Shown: positions 43,480 through 52,986 of the stretch, one piece after another
How the letters are laid out: each line of letters opens with the position of its first letter
Numbering within the stretch: the first letter of the stretch is position 1
Origin: UBA1672 sp963977495
GTDB lineage: Bacteria > Pseudomonadota > Alphaproteobacteria > Micavibrionales > Micavibrionaceae
Direction: 5' to 3'
Length of the DNA stretch: 64,000 nucleotides
Assembly (NCBI GenBank): GCA_963977495.1
Contig: CAXBOT010000001.1
Coordinates: 372,001 to 436,000 of the forward strand
Made by a program: the position numbers and the translations under genes
The notes under the pieces: model-generated
Told to the model about the DNA's origin: nothing
Databases searched by the model: none
Seen by the model: the letters and a program-made list of their open reading frames with translations, nothing else

Positions 43480-44292
43480 ATGCGCTTCAAGAAAATGCAC
43501 GGCTTGGGTAATGATTTTGTCATCTTTGATGCCCGCGCGGAAGATATATTTATCACGCCCGATGATATGGCCTTGATTGCCGATCGTCATTGGGGCGTTG
43601 GGTGTGACCTGATTACGATTATGGATGAGTCAGAGAAGGCCGACGTGTTTGCGTATTTCTTTAATGCCGATGGCAGTGAGAGCGCGGCTTGCGGCAATGC
43701 GTCGCGCTGCGTTGCCGATATTATTATGTCTGAAAAAGGCACAGATAGCTGCACAATAGAGGTCGTTGACCGCATTTTGGAATGCAAGAAGGTTGACGAT
43801 TTAATCGTACAGGTGGATATGGGCGCGCCGAAACTGGATTGGGAGAATATCCCCTTGGCGCGCGATGAGGACACCCTCAATCTACCGCTTGAAAAAGATG
43901 GCGTTGATGACCCTGTGGCGGTGAATATGGGCAATCCGCATTGTGTGTTCTTTGTGGATTCACTTGAAGATGTTGATGTTGAGGGTGTGGGCGCCTATAT
44001 GGAAGTGCATGAGTTGTTCCCTGAGCGCACCAATGTTGAATTTGTGCAGGTGGTTGATAAAACCCATCTGCGCCAGAAAACATGGGAACGCGGCGTCGGC
44101 ATGACAGAGGCTTGCGGTTCGGGCGCGTGCGCGGTGGCTGTGGCGGCGGTGCGCCGTGATTTAACGGAGCGCAAAGTGGAAATAGAGCTTGATGGCGGCG
44201 TTATGACGCTGGAATGGCGTGAAGATGACGGTCATGTCCTGATGAGTGGCCCAGTGGCCTATGTGTTTGACGGTGTGCTTAATTCGATATAG
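43480..44292 (+). CDS. dapF: Diaminopimelate epimerase
   Basis: Taken from the ATG at 43480, where MRFKKMHGLGNDFVIFDAR gives the normal N-terminus; earlier codons in the frame run through the hairpin region and lack similarity. The 270-residue enzyme has both catalytic cysteines, in SAACGNASRC and in TEACGSGACAVA. It converts LL- to meso-diaminopimelate for lysine and peptidoglycan. It leads the common dapF-mtaB-ftsY order and is divergent from ffh. Confidence 0.97.
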   Translation: MRFKKMHGLGNDFVIFDARAEDIFITPDDMALIADRHWGVGCDLITIMDESEKADVFAYFFNADGSESAACGNASRCVADIIMSEKGTDSCTIEVVDRILECKKVDDLIVQVDMGAPKLDWENIPLARDEDTLNLPLEKDGVDDPVAVNMGNPHCVFFVDSLEDVDVEGVGAYMEVHELFPERTNVEFVQVVDKTHLRQKTWERGVGMTEACGSGACAVAVAAVRRDLTERKVEIELDGGVMTLEWREDDGHVLMSGPVAYVFDGVLNSI

Positions 44293-44363
44293 AAGATATC
44301 CAGATTTTATAAGATTTTCCATATGGACATAACGGCACGCGCAAGAGTATGTAAAACCCGACC

Positions 44364-45629
44364 ATGACACAGAAAAACACAGAAAAAGAACCAAAGCTTG
44401 TGACCTTCGGGTGTCGCCTTAACTTTTACGAGTCCGAGGTGATGCGCGATCATGCGAAAAACGCAGGGTTAGAAGATGCGATGATCTTTAACACTTGCGC
44501 TGTGACCAAAGAAGCGGAGCGTCAGGCACGCCAATCTATTCGCCGCGCGCGGCGCGAAAACCCCGATGTTAAGATTATTGTTACAGGATGCAGCGCGCAG
44601 ATCGACCCGCAGAAATACGCGCAAATGGCTGAGGTTGATCAGGTTATCGGCAATGATTTGAAATTAAAGGCCGAAAGCTGGGGCTTGCACGCGGATGAAA
44701 AAGTTCTGGTCAATGATATTATGTCCGTGACCGAAACCGCCAATCATTTGATTGAAGGGTTTGAGGATAAATCCCGCGCATTTCTTCAGGTGCAAAATGG
44801 CTGTGATCACCGCTGTACCTTTTGCATTATCCCTTATGGACGGGGGAATTCGCGCTCGGTCCCTATGGGAGTGATTGCCGAGCAGGTACGCGCCTTGGTC
44901 GAGCAGGGCTATAACGAGATTGTGTTTACAGGCGTTGATGTCACGTCCTACGGGCCGGATTTACCGGGTAAGCCGTCATTAGGGCAGATGATCCGCCGTG
45001 TACTGGCACTTGTGCCTGAACTGCCGCGCTTGCGCCTGTCATCTCTTGATCCGGTAGAAATTGACGAAGATATGTGGCGTTTAATCGCCGAAGAGCCGCG
45101 CTTTATGCCGCATTTGCATCTGTCGTTGCAGGCGGGGGATGATATGATCTTGAAACGCATGAAACGCCGCCATTTACGCGGCGATGTGATTGATGTGTGC
45201 AAACGCGCCCGTGATTTGCGCCCTGACATGGCCTTTGGCGCGGATATCATCGCGGGCTTTCCCACAGAAACCGAAGAGATGTTTCAAAACTCCCTCAATA
45301 TTGTAGAGGAATGCGACATCACCTATTTACATGTGTTTCCTTATTCCGAGCGCGATGGCACACCCGCCGCGCGTATTCCCAACCAAGTGCCTGTCCCTGA
45401 CCGTAAAGAGCGCGCCGCGAGGCTTCGTGATTTGGGGGAGCGTCAGTTGCATAAATTGATGGATCGCCATATCGGGCAGGAATTATCGGTGCTGGTTGAA
45501 AAGGGCGGCACAGCGCGCGCGGAGAATTTCCTTTCCGTCAAAGTGGCAGAAGATTTGCCCATCGGTACACTGACCCGCGTTACGACCACACATCTTGATG
45601 ATGGTCATCTCTATGGCGATTTTACATAG
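44364..45629 (+). CDS. mtaB: tRNA t6A37 methylthiotransferase
   Basis: A 421-residue radical-SAM methylthiotransferase. The N-terminal UPF0004 domain has three cluster cysteines (FGCRLN, NTCAVT, TGCSAQ); the radical-SAM triad is in GCDHRCTFCIIPYGRGNSRS; a C-terminal TRAM region is present. The IIPYGRGNSRS form is typical of MtaB rather than MiaB or RimO. It turns t6A37 of ANN-decoding tRNAs into ms2t6A. Confidence 0.95.
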   Translation: MTQKNTEKEPKLVTFGCRLNFYESEVMRDHAKNAGLEDAMIFNTCAVTKEAERQARQSIRRARRENPDVKIIVTGCSAQIDPQKYAQMAEVDQVIGNDLKLKAESWGLHADEKVLVNDIMSVTETANHLIEGFEDKSRAFLQVQNGCDHRCTFCIIPYGRGNSRSVPMGVIAEQVRALVEQGYNEIVFTGVDVTSYGPDLPGKPSLGQMIRRVLALVPELPRLRLSSLDPVEIDEDMWRLIAEEPRFMPHLHLSLQAGDDMILKRMKRRHLRGDVIDVCKRARDLRPDMAFGADIIAGFPTETEEMFQNSLNIVEECDITYLHVFPYSERDGTPAARIPNQVPVPDRKERAARLRDLGERQLHKLMDRHIGQELSVLVEKGGTARAENFLSVKVAEDLPIGTLTRVTTTHLDDGHLYGDFT

Positions 45630-45719
45630 CGCAAACCCTTAAAAAAACAGGAAAATCAGGTGCGCTTTGGTATTAAAAGTCGTATGATTGCCTTCCATAA
45701 TCCATAAGGAGTAAATGCT

Positions 45720-46922
45720 ATGGTTTTTTGGCGCAAAAAGAAAAACATCGAGACGCAAGACCAAGAAGATAAAGATCAGGAATTGATGCATCCAGCCGGT
45801 GAGCCGGAATTGGAACCATCGACAGATTACGATTCTGACCTTGCGGATGATAAAATCCAATCTGAATTACATGAAACTGAATCCGATGTGATTGATGAAC
45901 TGGATATCACGCCCACGCCTGAACCTGATGCGACGCCGCATCATGAAAGTGCGACAGAGCAAGATGATAACCCTGATATTGACCATTCCAATGAAGGGGG
46001 CTGGTTTTCGCGCCTGAGCAAGGGGCTTGGGAAGTCTACGAATAAAATTACGCAAGGTTTAAGTGATATCATCACCAAATCAAAGCTGGATCAAGACACA
46101 CTTGATGCTTTGGAAGATGTGTTGATTGAGGCGGATTTGGGCCCGAAAACTGCGGCGCGCGTGATTGCGGAGTTCTCCAAGGATCGGTTCGGTAAGGATA
46201 TCAGTGAAGAGGAAATTAAGGCGGCGCTGGCGGAGACAATGACCAAAATCCTTGAGCCAGTGGCCAAGCCTTTATCCATTGATAAGCCTGAAAACGGACC
46301 GTTTGTTATGCTTGTTTGCGGTGTGAACGGCGCAGGAAAAACAACCACAATCGGTAAAATGGCCAAGCAGTTCCAAAAGGAATACGGCAAAACCGTTATG
46401 ATTGCGGCGGGCGATACGTTCCGCGCTGCGGCGGTTGAGCAGTTGGGCGAATGGGCAAAGCGCAGCGGCGCAGCCATGTTCTCACGCGATATCGGTGCAG
46501 ACGCGGCCTCTGTTGCGTATGAAGCCTATGAAAAGGCCAAGGCCGACGGCACAGACATTTTGATGATCGATACCGCAGGGCGTTTGCAAAACAAACAAAA
46601 CCTGATGGCGGAGCTGGAGAAAATTGTTCGGGTCTTGAAAAACAAGGATGAAATCTTGCCCCATGCAACAATCCTCGTGCTTGATTCAACAACAGGCCAG
46701 AATGCTTATTCGCAGGTTGAGATCTTCAAAGACATGGTTGATGTCAGTGGTTTGATTGTGACAAAGCTTGATGGTTCTGCCAAAGGCGGGGTTCTTATCG
46801 GGCTGGCGGATCAATTCGGTGTGCCTGTCCATGCCATTGGTGTGGGTGAGGGGATCGCAGATTTACGCCCCTTTACCGCGCGCGATTACGCCAATTCCCT
46901 GATGGGGTTAGAATCGTCATAA
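45720..46922 (+). CDS. ftsY: Signal recognition particle receptor FtsY
   Basis: A 400-residue SRP receptor. The first 90 residues are an acidic A region with many Asp/Glu; the N domain follows (GWFSRLSKGLGKSTNKITQ) and the GTPase has G1 GVNGAGKTTTIGKMA, the DTFRAAAVEQL insert, G3 DTAGRLQNK and G4 TKLDGSAKGG. It docks Ffh-ribosome complexes at the membrane. Confidence 0.98.
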   Translation: MVFWRKKKNIETQDQEDKDQELMHPAGEPELEPSTDYDSDLADDKIQSELHETESDVIDELDITPTPEPDATPHHESATEQDDNPDIDHSNEGGWFSRLSKGLGKSTNKITQGLSDIITKSKLDQDTLDALEDVLIEADLGPKTAARVIAEFSKDRFGKDISEEEIKAALAETMTKILEPVAKPLSIDKPENGPFVMLVCGVNGAGKTTTIGKMAKQFQKEYGKTVMIAAGDTFRAAAVEQLGEWAKRSGAAMFSRDIGADAASVAYEAYEKAKADGTDILMIDTAGRLQNKQNLMAELEKIVRVLKNKDEILPHATILVLDSTTGQNAYSQVEIFKDMVDVSGLIVTKLDGSAKGGVLIGLADQFGVPVHAIGVGEGIADLRPFTARDYANSLMGLESS

Positions 46923-46983
46923 ATTCATACGCTTATACTGAGTAATTCATTGAATTTTAATACAAAAATGGCATTATGAAATC

Positions 46984-48492
46984 ATGGTACATAAGATAAA
47001 GAGCTTTAAGCCAAAGCGCTATAGCGATGCAGATGCAGCGTTCGGAGCGGTGCAGGCGATATATGATGCGCATGTGCAATATTTGCGCGATAGTTTCAAG
47101 GCATATTGCGATGATGAGTCTGTCCCAAAGGTGCGGGCCTATTACCCGTATGCGCGGGCAAAAACCGTTCAGGCAAAACGTGCAGACAGCCGTTTTTCCT
47201 ATGGGTTTGCGCCAAAACCCGGTTCGTACATGACGACATTGACGCGCCCTGATCTCTTCGGGGAATATTACCGTGAACAATTCAGACTCCTTATTAGGAA
47301 CCATGACATTTCCATTGAAATTGGCGTTAGTGATACACCAATCCCGCTGCATTTTGCCTTGGGCGAGGATTTCTATCTGGAACAAAACCTCACTGAGGAA
47401 AAAGTCAGCAATTTGCCGAATGTCTTTGATGTTCCTAATTTAGATATTATGGATGATGAAATCGCCAATGGGACATTTACAGTTTCACCTGAAAATCCCG
47501 AGCCGCCGCTGGCCTTATTCACCGCGCCGCGCGTTGATCTGAGCTTGCAACGATTGAAACATTATTGCGGGACAAAATCTCAACATTTTCAGAATTATGT
47601 GCTGTTTACCAATTATCAGTTCTACATCGATGAATTCGTCACCATGTGTCAGGACATGATGACCAAAACCGATGATCCTGATTTGAAACGCCAGCGCATG
47701 GAATATACTGCTTTTGTCCAGCCGGGCGATAAAGTGATATTAAACCGCAATATTGATGAGCATACCGATCAGGAAGATGAGGGCGTGCCCTTATCACGAC
47801 TGCCGCAGATGCCTGCCTATCACCTGAAACGTGCCGATGGATCGGGCATTACGATGGTGAATATCGGGGTGGGGCCGTCAAACGCGAAAACCATTACGGA
47901 TCATGTCGCGGTTTTGCGTCCGCATGCTTGGTTGATGTTGGGGCATTGCGCGGGGCTACGCCAATCGCAGCATCTGGGTGATTACGTTCTGGCGCATGGC
48001 TATTTGCGCGACGATCAAATTTTGGATGAATTCTTGCCGACCAGTATTCCCATTCCTGCCCTTGCCGAAATACAGCAAGCCTTAGAAGCCGCCGTTGCGC
48101 AAGTCACAGGGAATGAGGGCTATGATTTGAAAAAAGTTATGCGCACAGGCACGGTGGCGACAACGGATGATCGAAACTGGGAATTAAAGTCTTATTTGAC
48201 GCAAAACCGCCGCTTAAGCCAGAGCAGGGCGATTGCCCTTGATATGGAATCGGGCACGATTGCCGCGAATGGTTTTCGTTTCCGCGTTCCTTATGGCACG
48301 CTTTTATGCATATCCGATAAACCGCTGCATGGGCAGTTAAAGCTCCCCGGTATGGCGGATTCTTTTTATCGTGAGCGCGTGGAGCAGCATTTAAAAATCG
48401 GCTTGCTGACTATGACATTGTTGCGGGATTTATCGCCGGAAAAACTCCATAGCCGAAAACTACGTTCTTTTGACGAGCCGGCCTTTCAGTAA
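46984..48492 (+). CDS. amn: AMP nucleosidase
   Basis: A 502-residue enzyme: the N-terminal Amn-specific domain (YPYARAKTVQAKRADSRFSYGF in two blocks, SIEIGVSDTPIPLHFALGE) and a C-terminal nucleoside-phosphorylase fold (VNIGVGPSNAKTITDHVAVLRP, MLGHCAGLRQSQHLGDYVLA, LDMESGTIAANGFRFRVPYGT). It splits AMP into adenine and ribose 5-phosphate, adjusting the AMP pool. Full length. It lies 60 bases after ftsY. Confidence 0.96.
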   Translation: MVHKIKSFKPKRYSDADAAFGAVQAIYDAHVQYLRDSFKAYCDDESVPKVRAYYPYARAKTVQAKRADSRFSYGFAPKPGSYMTTLTRPDLFGEYYREQFRLLIRNHDISIEIGVSDTPIPLHFALGEDFYLEQNLTEEKVSNLPNVFDVPNLDIMDDEIANGTFTVSPENPEPPLALFTAPRVDLSLQRLKHYCGTKSQHFQNYVLFTNYQFYIDEFVTMCQDMMTKTDDPDLKRQRMEYTAFVQPGDKVILNRNIDEHTDQEDEGVPLSRLPQMPAYHLKRADGSGITMVNIGVGPSNAKTITDHVAVLRPHAWLMLGHCAGLRQSQHLGDYVLAHGYLRDDQILDEFLPTSIPIPALAEIQQALEAAVAQVTGNEGYDLKKVMRTGTVATTDDRNWELKSYLTQNRRLSQSRAIALDMESGTIAANGFRFRVPYGTLLCISDKPLHGQLKLPGMADSFYRERVEQHLKIGLLTMTLLRDLSPEKLHSRKLRSFDEPAFQ

Positions 48493-48515
48493 AACAATAT
48501 AACAGGGGGAATTGG

Positions 48516-49889
48516 GTGTTTATCAGCGTTTTTGACCTCTTCAAAATCGGCATTGGGCCGTCAAGCTCCCATACAATGGGGCCGATGTTGGCGGCTGCGC
48601 GTTTTTTGGATGATGTGAAGGCAGCCGATCACGCATCGGACGGTGCGCATATTCGCGTGACATTCTACGGCTCTCTGGCCTTCACAGGTAAGGGGCATGG
48701 CAGCGACAGCGCGGTTATTCTTGGCCTTATGGGTGAAAAACCAGATCAAGTTGATCCTGATGCGATTGAGGGGTTGATTGCCAAAATCACGGAGGAGAAG
48801 GTCGTTGATGGCTATGCCTTTGATCCTGCGCACGATATTGTGTTTGATTATGGACGCCCGCTGAAGGCACATCCCAACGGCATGATTTTCGCTCTTTTGG
48901 ATGCAAATGATCAGGTTTTGTTAGAGCGCACCTATTTTTCCATTGGTGGTGGCTTTGTCTTAACCGCGGATGAATTGGCGCAAGCGCCTGTCCCGACGGC
49001 AAATGACGGAACGGAATCCCTGCCTTATCCCTTTAAAAAGGCGGCGACGATGTTGGAACAGGGCAAAGAATCAGGGCTCAGCATTGCCCAAATGCAAATG
49101 GAGAATGAAAGCGCCTATATGGGTGCAAACGATATCGATAGCGGCATTGATGCCCTATGGACGGCGATGAATGATTGTCTGGAGCGCGGCTTGAAGAAAA
49201 AAGGCATTTTACCCGGGCAGTTAAAGGTCAAGCGCCGCGCAGCGGATATTAAGCAACAGCTTGACGATGAAGCCCATAAAAACAGCCAGACCCCGCATGT
49301 TTGTAATGAGTGGTTATCGGTTTATGCAATGGCAGTGAACGAAGAAAACGCATCGGGCGGCAGAGTTGTCACCGCCCCAACCAACGGCGCGGCTGGCGTT
49401 ATTCCTGCGGTTTTGCGCTATTACCTTGATTTTGTGCCCGATGCACAAACTGATCATATCGCGGCGTATTTACTCACGGCGGCGGCGATTGGCGGGATTA
49501 TTAAGAGAAATGCCTCTATTTCCGGTGCAGAAGTCGGTTGTCAGGGGGAGGTTGGTTCTGCCTCTGCTATGGCGGCGGCTGGTTTATGCGCGGTTCTGGG
49601 CGGCAGTAATGCACAGATTGAAAATGCCGCGGAGATTGCGCTGGAACATCATTTGGGCATGACCTGTGACCCCGTGGGCGGTTTGGTGCAAGTGCCCTGT
49701 ATCGAGCGCAACGGTTTGGGCGCGGTAAAGGCCGTTACGGCGGCGGCTCTCGCATTGCGCGGAACGGGCGAGCATTTTGTCCCGCTGGATAGCTGCATTG
49801 AAACAATGCGCCAAACGGGGCTGGATATGCGTTCGCGTTATAAAGAAACCAGTCGCGGCGGGTTGGCTGTTAACGTCATTGCATGCTGA
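48516..49889 (+). CDS. sdaA: L-serine ammonia-lyase (single-chain, iron-sulfur)
   Basis: A 457-residue serine dehydratase from a GTG start with AGGGGG upstream. The beta domain opens with SVFDLFKIGIGPSSSHTMGPM; the alpha domain has VTAPTNGAAGVIPAVLRYY, SISGAEVGCQGEVGSASAMA and MTCDPVGGLVQVPCIERN, holding the cysteines of the [4Fe-4S] cluster. It converts serine to pyruvate and ammonia. It follows amn by 23 bases; both release a small nitrogen or purine product, but a shared pathway is not obvious. Confidence 0.96.
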   Translation: MFISVFDLFKIGIGPSSSHTMGPMLAAARFLDDVKAADHASDGAHIRVTFYGSLAFTGKGHGSDSAVILGLMGEKPDQVDPDAIEGLIAKITEEKVVDGYAFDPAHDIVFDYGRPLKAHPNGMIFALLDANDQVLLERTYFSIGGGFVLTADELAQAPVPTANDGTESLPYPFKKAATMLEQGKESGLSIAQMQMENESAYMGANDIDSGIDALWTAMNDCLERGLKKKGILPGQLKVKRRAADIKQQLDDEAHKNSQTPHVCNEWLSVYAMAVNEENASGGRVVTAPTNGAAGVIPAVLRYYLDFVPDAQTDHIAAYLLTAAAIGGIIKRNASISGAEVGCQGEVGSASAMAAAGLCAVLGGSNAQIENAAEIALEHHLGMTCDPVGGLVQVPCIERNGLGAVKAVTAAALALRGTGEHFVPLDSCIETMRQTGLDMRSRYKETSRGGLAVNVIAC

Positions 49890-49896
49890 CATAAGT

Positions 49897-49922
49897 AAAA
49901 GGCACTTTATGAAAGTACCTTT
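49897..49922 (+). terminator. Probable terminator after sdaA
   Basis: AAAAGGCACTTT and AAAGTACCTTT form an 11-pair stem with one mismatch and a three-base loop, followed by ATCTC, so the T tract is weak. Confidence 0.5.
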
Positions 49923-49954
49923 ATCTCAATTGGTTGGTTGTGTGAGGAAATCAA

Positions 49955-50239
49955 TTAAATCTGTAAATCGATCACAGAACCGCGTCCACGTGATTCTGAT
50001 GTCTCGGAATTGTCTATAAGGGATTTAAACGTCGTATCTTCAAGCTCTTTGGTCGAATCACTGCTGCTGTCTGATCTTTGTGACTGCGCTGCAGGAGCTT
50101 CTTTTACTTGAAGCTGATCTTCGCGTGGGTTTTGCTCCTGACGCTTAACATTGCGGCTATCATCCGCGTTCAAAGGTTGAAATGCCTGAGAAGCGGGTAC
50201 TTGCTGTTGTTGTCCTGCGCCTGAGAGTGGTGCTGCCAT
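49955..50239 (-). CDS. Small Ser/Gln/Asp-rich protein of unknown function
   Basis: A 94-residue hydrophilic protein (MAAPLSGAGQQQQVPASQAF) with a run of Ser/Asp (SDSSSDSTKELEDTT) and the C-terminal end GSVIDLQI. Likely unstructured. No signal peptide. The hydrophobic last residues after a charged body resemble small flagellum-linked proteins in some alphaproteobacteria, but this is weak. It is divergent from the DUF2336 gene. Confidence 0.55.
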   Translation of the reverse strand: MAAPLSGAGQQQQVPASQAFQPLNADDSRNVKRQEQNPREDQLQVKEAPAAQSQRSDSSSDSTKELEDTTFKSLIDNSETSESRGRGSVIDLQI

Positions 50240-50558
50240 TACGAATAATCCCTATTTCAAAATAGTTAATACATATAAGTATATATATATTTCATTAAGA
50301 AAGTCTTTCCGTAATCATTTTCTCATGATTTTGCATAAAGTGCAAATTTTCAAATAAATATGTATTTATATTGCGTTGTTAACCTATTCATAAGCTTTTT
50401 ATTGTATAACTGGTAAAGATGAAGGGGAACCTGCTATCATAACCTTATTATGGTAGTTGGTTTTCAGTTTCGAGCAAGCCGTAAGGTTTATAAGAAATAA
50501 GAATAAGGACTGTGTAAAAAATTTAGTGAAACAACATGATAATTGTGGGGCAAAAATC
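50240..50558. other. AT-rich divergent intergenic region
   Basis: About 320 bases between two divergent genes. It contains an inverted repeat CTATCATAA-CCTTA-TTATGGTAG (50434-50456, nine pairs, one G-U) and a smaller dyad TTGCATAAAGTGCAA, both possible operators. The frame of the DUF2336 gene remains open here back to a TTG at 50457 but without family similarity. No RNA gene seen. Confidence 0.5.
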
Positions 50559-51680
50559 ATGGATACGAGTATAGTAGGGAGTACACACAGGCCGGTATCG
50601 ATTGGGGTACAGCTTGGTGAAGTAGACAAATTATATTATCTTGCGAGGGATAAGAAACCTGAATCACGGGCTATTCTCACGCATGAAATAGGGGCAATTC
50701 TTGAAGCTGACGTGACACCACGTGAAAGCGAGATGGTTGCCGATGTCTTGATTGAGCTTTTAAGACAGGCCGAGAGCGATCTGCGTCAGGCCTTATCCGA
50801 AAAATTAGCCGTTATTGATAAAGTACCGCTTCGTTTGGTTCTTCAACTGGCGAATGATGAAATCAATATTGCCAGACCTGTTTTACAACACAGTGAAGTG
50901 CTTGGTGAATTTGATTTGATGTATATCATTAAGTCCAGAACACCCGAATATTGGCAAACAATCGCCATGCGCAAAAATTTGAGTGATCAAGTGATTGATG
51001 TGCTTGCCGATACGCAGGACTTCGAAACAGCGTTGGCTTTGGCGGAAAACACAGAAATAATGTTAACGCAGCATGCGATGACCGCTTTATCAGATATCGC
51101 CAGAGAGTCTGATGTTCTTGCGATGCCGTTATTACGTCGTTCGGAAGTGCCGAGTGACCTTGCCATGGCGTTGTATAAATATGTCGGTGAAGAAATCAAA
51201 AACTTTATCAGTACAAATTATGATCTTGATATCGGAACGGTATCTTCTGCGGTGGATAAAACGGTTGAAGATTTCACAGACTGGTCTGTACCCGAAGAAT
51301 GTATGCCTGAGGCGCATTTGATGGAGGCTGCAAAAGCAGCGAAAAGCAGAGATATGTTGACGGTGCAAGGTATGCTCACCACGTTACGACGCGGTAATCT
51401 ATGTTCATTTGTTGCACAATTATCAGTGTTTACAGATGTGCCAGCCGAGATGATTGTACGGATTTTAATGCAGAAAAACGGACAGGGCTTAGCTATTATT
51501 TCTAAGGCCTTCGGTTTTGAAAAGCAGGATTTTGTTTCGATCTTTATGCTGACCAGTAAATTCTGGAACCAAGGCCGTATGATCGAGCCAAGCGAAATTA
51601 AATCTGCGATGGAATATTACAACAAAGCCACGCAGGAATTGGCCATGGAAATAATCAAAGGAAAGCTGGCCAAGTCATAA
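50559..51680 (+). CDS. DUF2336 domain-containing protein
   Basis: Taken from the ATG at 50559 (373 residues). The protein is all-helical and repetitive, as in DUF2336: LARDKKPESRAILTHEIGAIL, TPRESEMVADVLIELLRQAE, DLRQALSEKLAVIDKVPLRL, then IARPVLQHSEVL and later ALALAENTEIMLTQHAMTAL. The fold is HEAT-like. DUF2336 proteins are largely restricted to alphaproteobacteria; at least one is linked to control of swimming through a response-regulator domain. No such domain is here. A strong terminator follows. Confidence 0.85.
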   Translation: MDTSIVGSTHRPVSIGVQLGEVDKLYYLARDKKPESRAILTHEIGAILEADVTPRESEMVADVLIELLRQAESDLRQALSEKLAVIDKVPLRLVLQLANDEINIARPVLQHSEVLGEFDLMYIIKSRTPEYWQTIAMRKNLSDQVIDVLADTQDFETALALAENTEIMLTQHAMTALSDIARESDVLAMPLLRRSEVPSDLAMALYKYVGEEIKNFISTNYDLDIGTVSSAVDKTVEDFTDWSVPEECMPEAHLMEAAKAAKSRDMLTVQGMLTTLRRGNLCSFVAQLSVFTDVPAEMIVRILMQKNGQGLAIISKAFGFEKQDFVSIFMLTSKFWNQGRMIEPSEIKSAMEYYNKATQELAMEIIKGKLAKS

Positions 51681-51710
51681 TAAGAATTTATAGACCTCCA
51701 ACACACTGTT

Positions 51711-51747
51711 ACAGCCGATATTGATGACAATGTCGGCTGTTTTTTTA
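51711..51747 (+). terminator. Rho-independent terminator after the DUF2336 gene
   Basis: ACAGCCGATATTG and CAATGTCGGCTGT pair over 13 positions (one G-U) around ATGA, followed by seven T. The convergent pgk gene ends four bases beyond. Confidence 0.92.
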
Positions 51748-51750
51748 TGA

Positions 51751-52941
51751 TTATTTAAGGAGCGGCGCAACGCCCGGCAGTTGCTTACCCTCAAGCCATT
51801 CGAGGAAGGCTCCGCCCGCCGTCGAAATATAGGAAAAGTGATCTGCACAATCAGCATTTTCAAGGGCGGAAACGGTATCACCACCGCCTGCTATGCTCAC
51901 GCAGTCACCGGCAATGGTTTGCGCGGCGACAACTTTGGCAACCTGATTTGTACCATTATCAAAGGGCTTGATTTCAAAAACCCCTAATGGGCCGTTCCAC
52001 ACAACCGTTCTGGATTGTTTGATTTTATTGGCAATATAGGCAACGCTTTGCTCGCCAATATCAATCGCCATGTGATCGTCGGGAATATCATCAACACCAA
52101 CGACGCTGTACTCTGCGCCTTGTTTTAACTCTGTCACGACGACAACATCTTTCGGCAGAATGATCTCACAGCCGATTTTCTCGGCTTTTGCCATGATGGC
52201 TTGTGCGGTTTCTTGCATGTCCTTCTCGCACAGGGACCTGCCCATAGAGATGCCTTTAGCATATAAGAACGTGTTGGCCATACCACCGCCCAAAACCAAA
52301 TAATCGACTTTTTCAATTAAATGTTCAAGAACGCCCAGCTTTGTTGATATTTTTGATCCCCCGGTTACGGCGAGTAACGGTTTCTCAGGCTTCTCCAAGG
52401 CGCGGGTGAGGGCGGTGAGCTCTTCTTCCATCAGAAGGCCGGCGGCGCATGGAAGGAACTGCGTAATCCCGACGGTTGAGGCGTGGGCGCGGTGTGAGGC
52501 GGAAAAAGCATCATTAACAAATAAATCCCCTAAATCCGCGAGGGTTTGTGCAAATTGTAGGTCGTTGGCTTTTTCTTCATTGTGAAAGCGCAAATTCTCG
52601 AGCAGGACAACATCCCCCGGTTTTGCAGCGTTAGCGATATCTTTGGCGACATCACCAATACATTGGGGGGAAAATTGTACGGGAATGCCCCATTGTTGTT
52701 CCAATAACGGCGCAAGAAAGGCCATCGACATTTCGGGGTTTTGTTCGCCCTCCGGTCTGCCGTAATGCGACAAGATCAAGACTTTGGCCTGATGTTTGTG
52801 CAGATACTCAATTGTTGGTTTTAAACGGTCAATACGCGTCGTGTCTGTCACAATGTTATTGTGCTTGGGCACGTTTAAATCGGCTCTGAGCAAGACGGTC
52901 TTGCCTGCTATATCCATATCTCTAAGCCTGTTAAAATGCAT
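51751..52941 (-). CDS. pgk: Phosphoglycerate kinase
   Basis: A 396-residue glycolytic enzyme: VLLRADLNVPKHNN, LSHYGRPEG, the LLENLRFHNEEK loop, NDAFSASHRAHASTVG, VTGGSKISTKLGVLEHL and the C-terminal GGGDTVSALE and STAGGAFLEWLEGKQLPG. It transfers phosphate from 1,3-bisphosphoglycerate to ADP. The gap to the upstream proline iminopeptidase gene on the same strand is 45 bases, so the two may be co-transcribed. Confidence 0.98.
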   Translation of the reverse strand: MHFNRLRDMDIAGKTVLLRADLNVPKHNNIVTDTTRIDRLKPTIEYLHKHQAKVLILSHYGRPEGEQNPEMSMAFLAPLLEQQWGIPVQFSPQCIGDVAKDIANAAKPGDVVLLENLRFHNEEKANDLQFAQTLADLGDLFVNDAFSASHRAHASTVGITQFLPCAAGLLMEEELTALTRALEKPEKPLLAVTGGSKISTKLGVLEHLIEKVDYLVLGGGMANTFLYAKGISMGRSLCEKDMQETAQAIMAKAEKIGCEIILPKDVVVVTELKQGAEYSVVGVDDIPDDHMAIDIGEQSVAYIANKIKQSRTVVWNGPLGVFEIKPFDNGTNQVAKVVAAQTIAGDCVSIAGGGDTVSALENADCADHFSYISTAGGAFLEWLEGKQLPGVAPLLK

Positions 52942-52986
52942 GGTTACTGTTTCTCCGTTTTGTCGCTTTGGTTAATATGCGTTACT

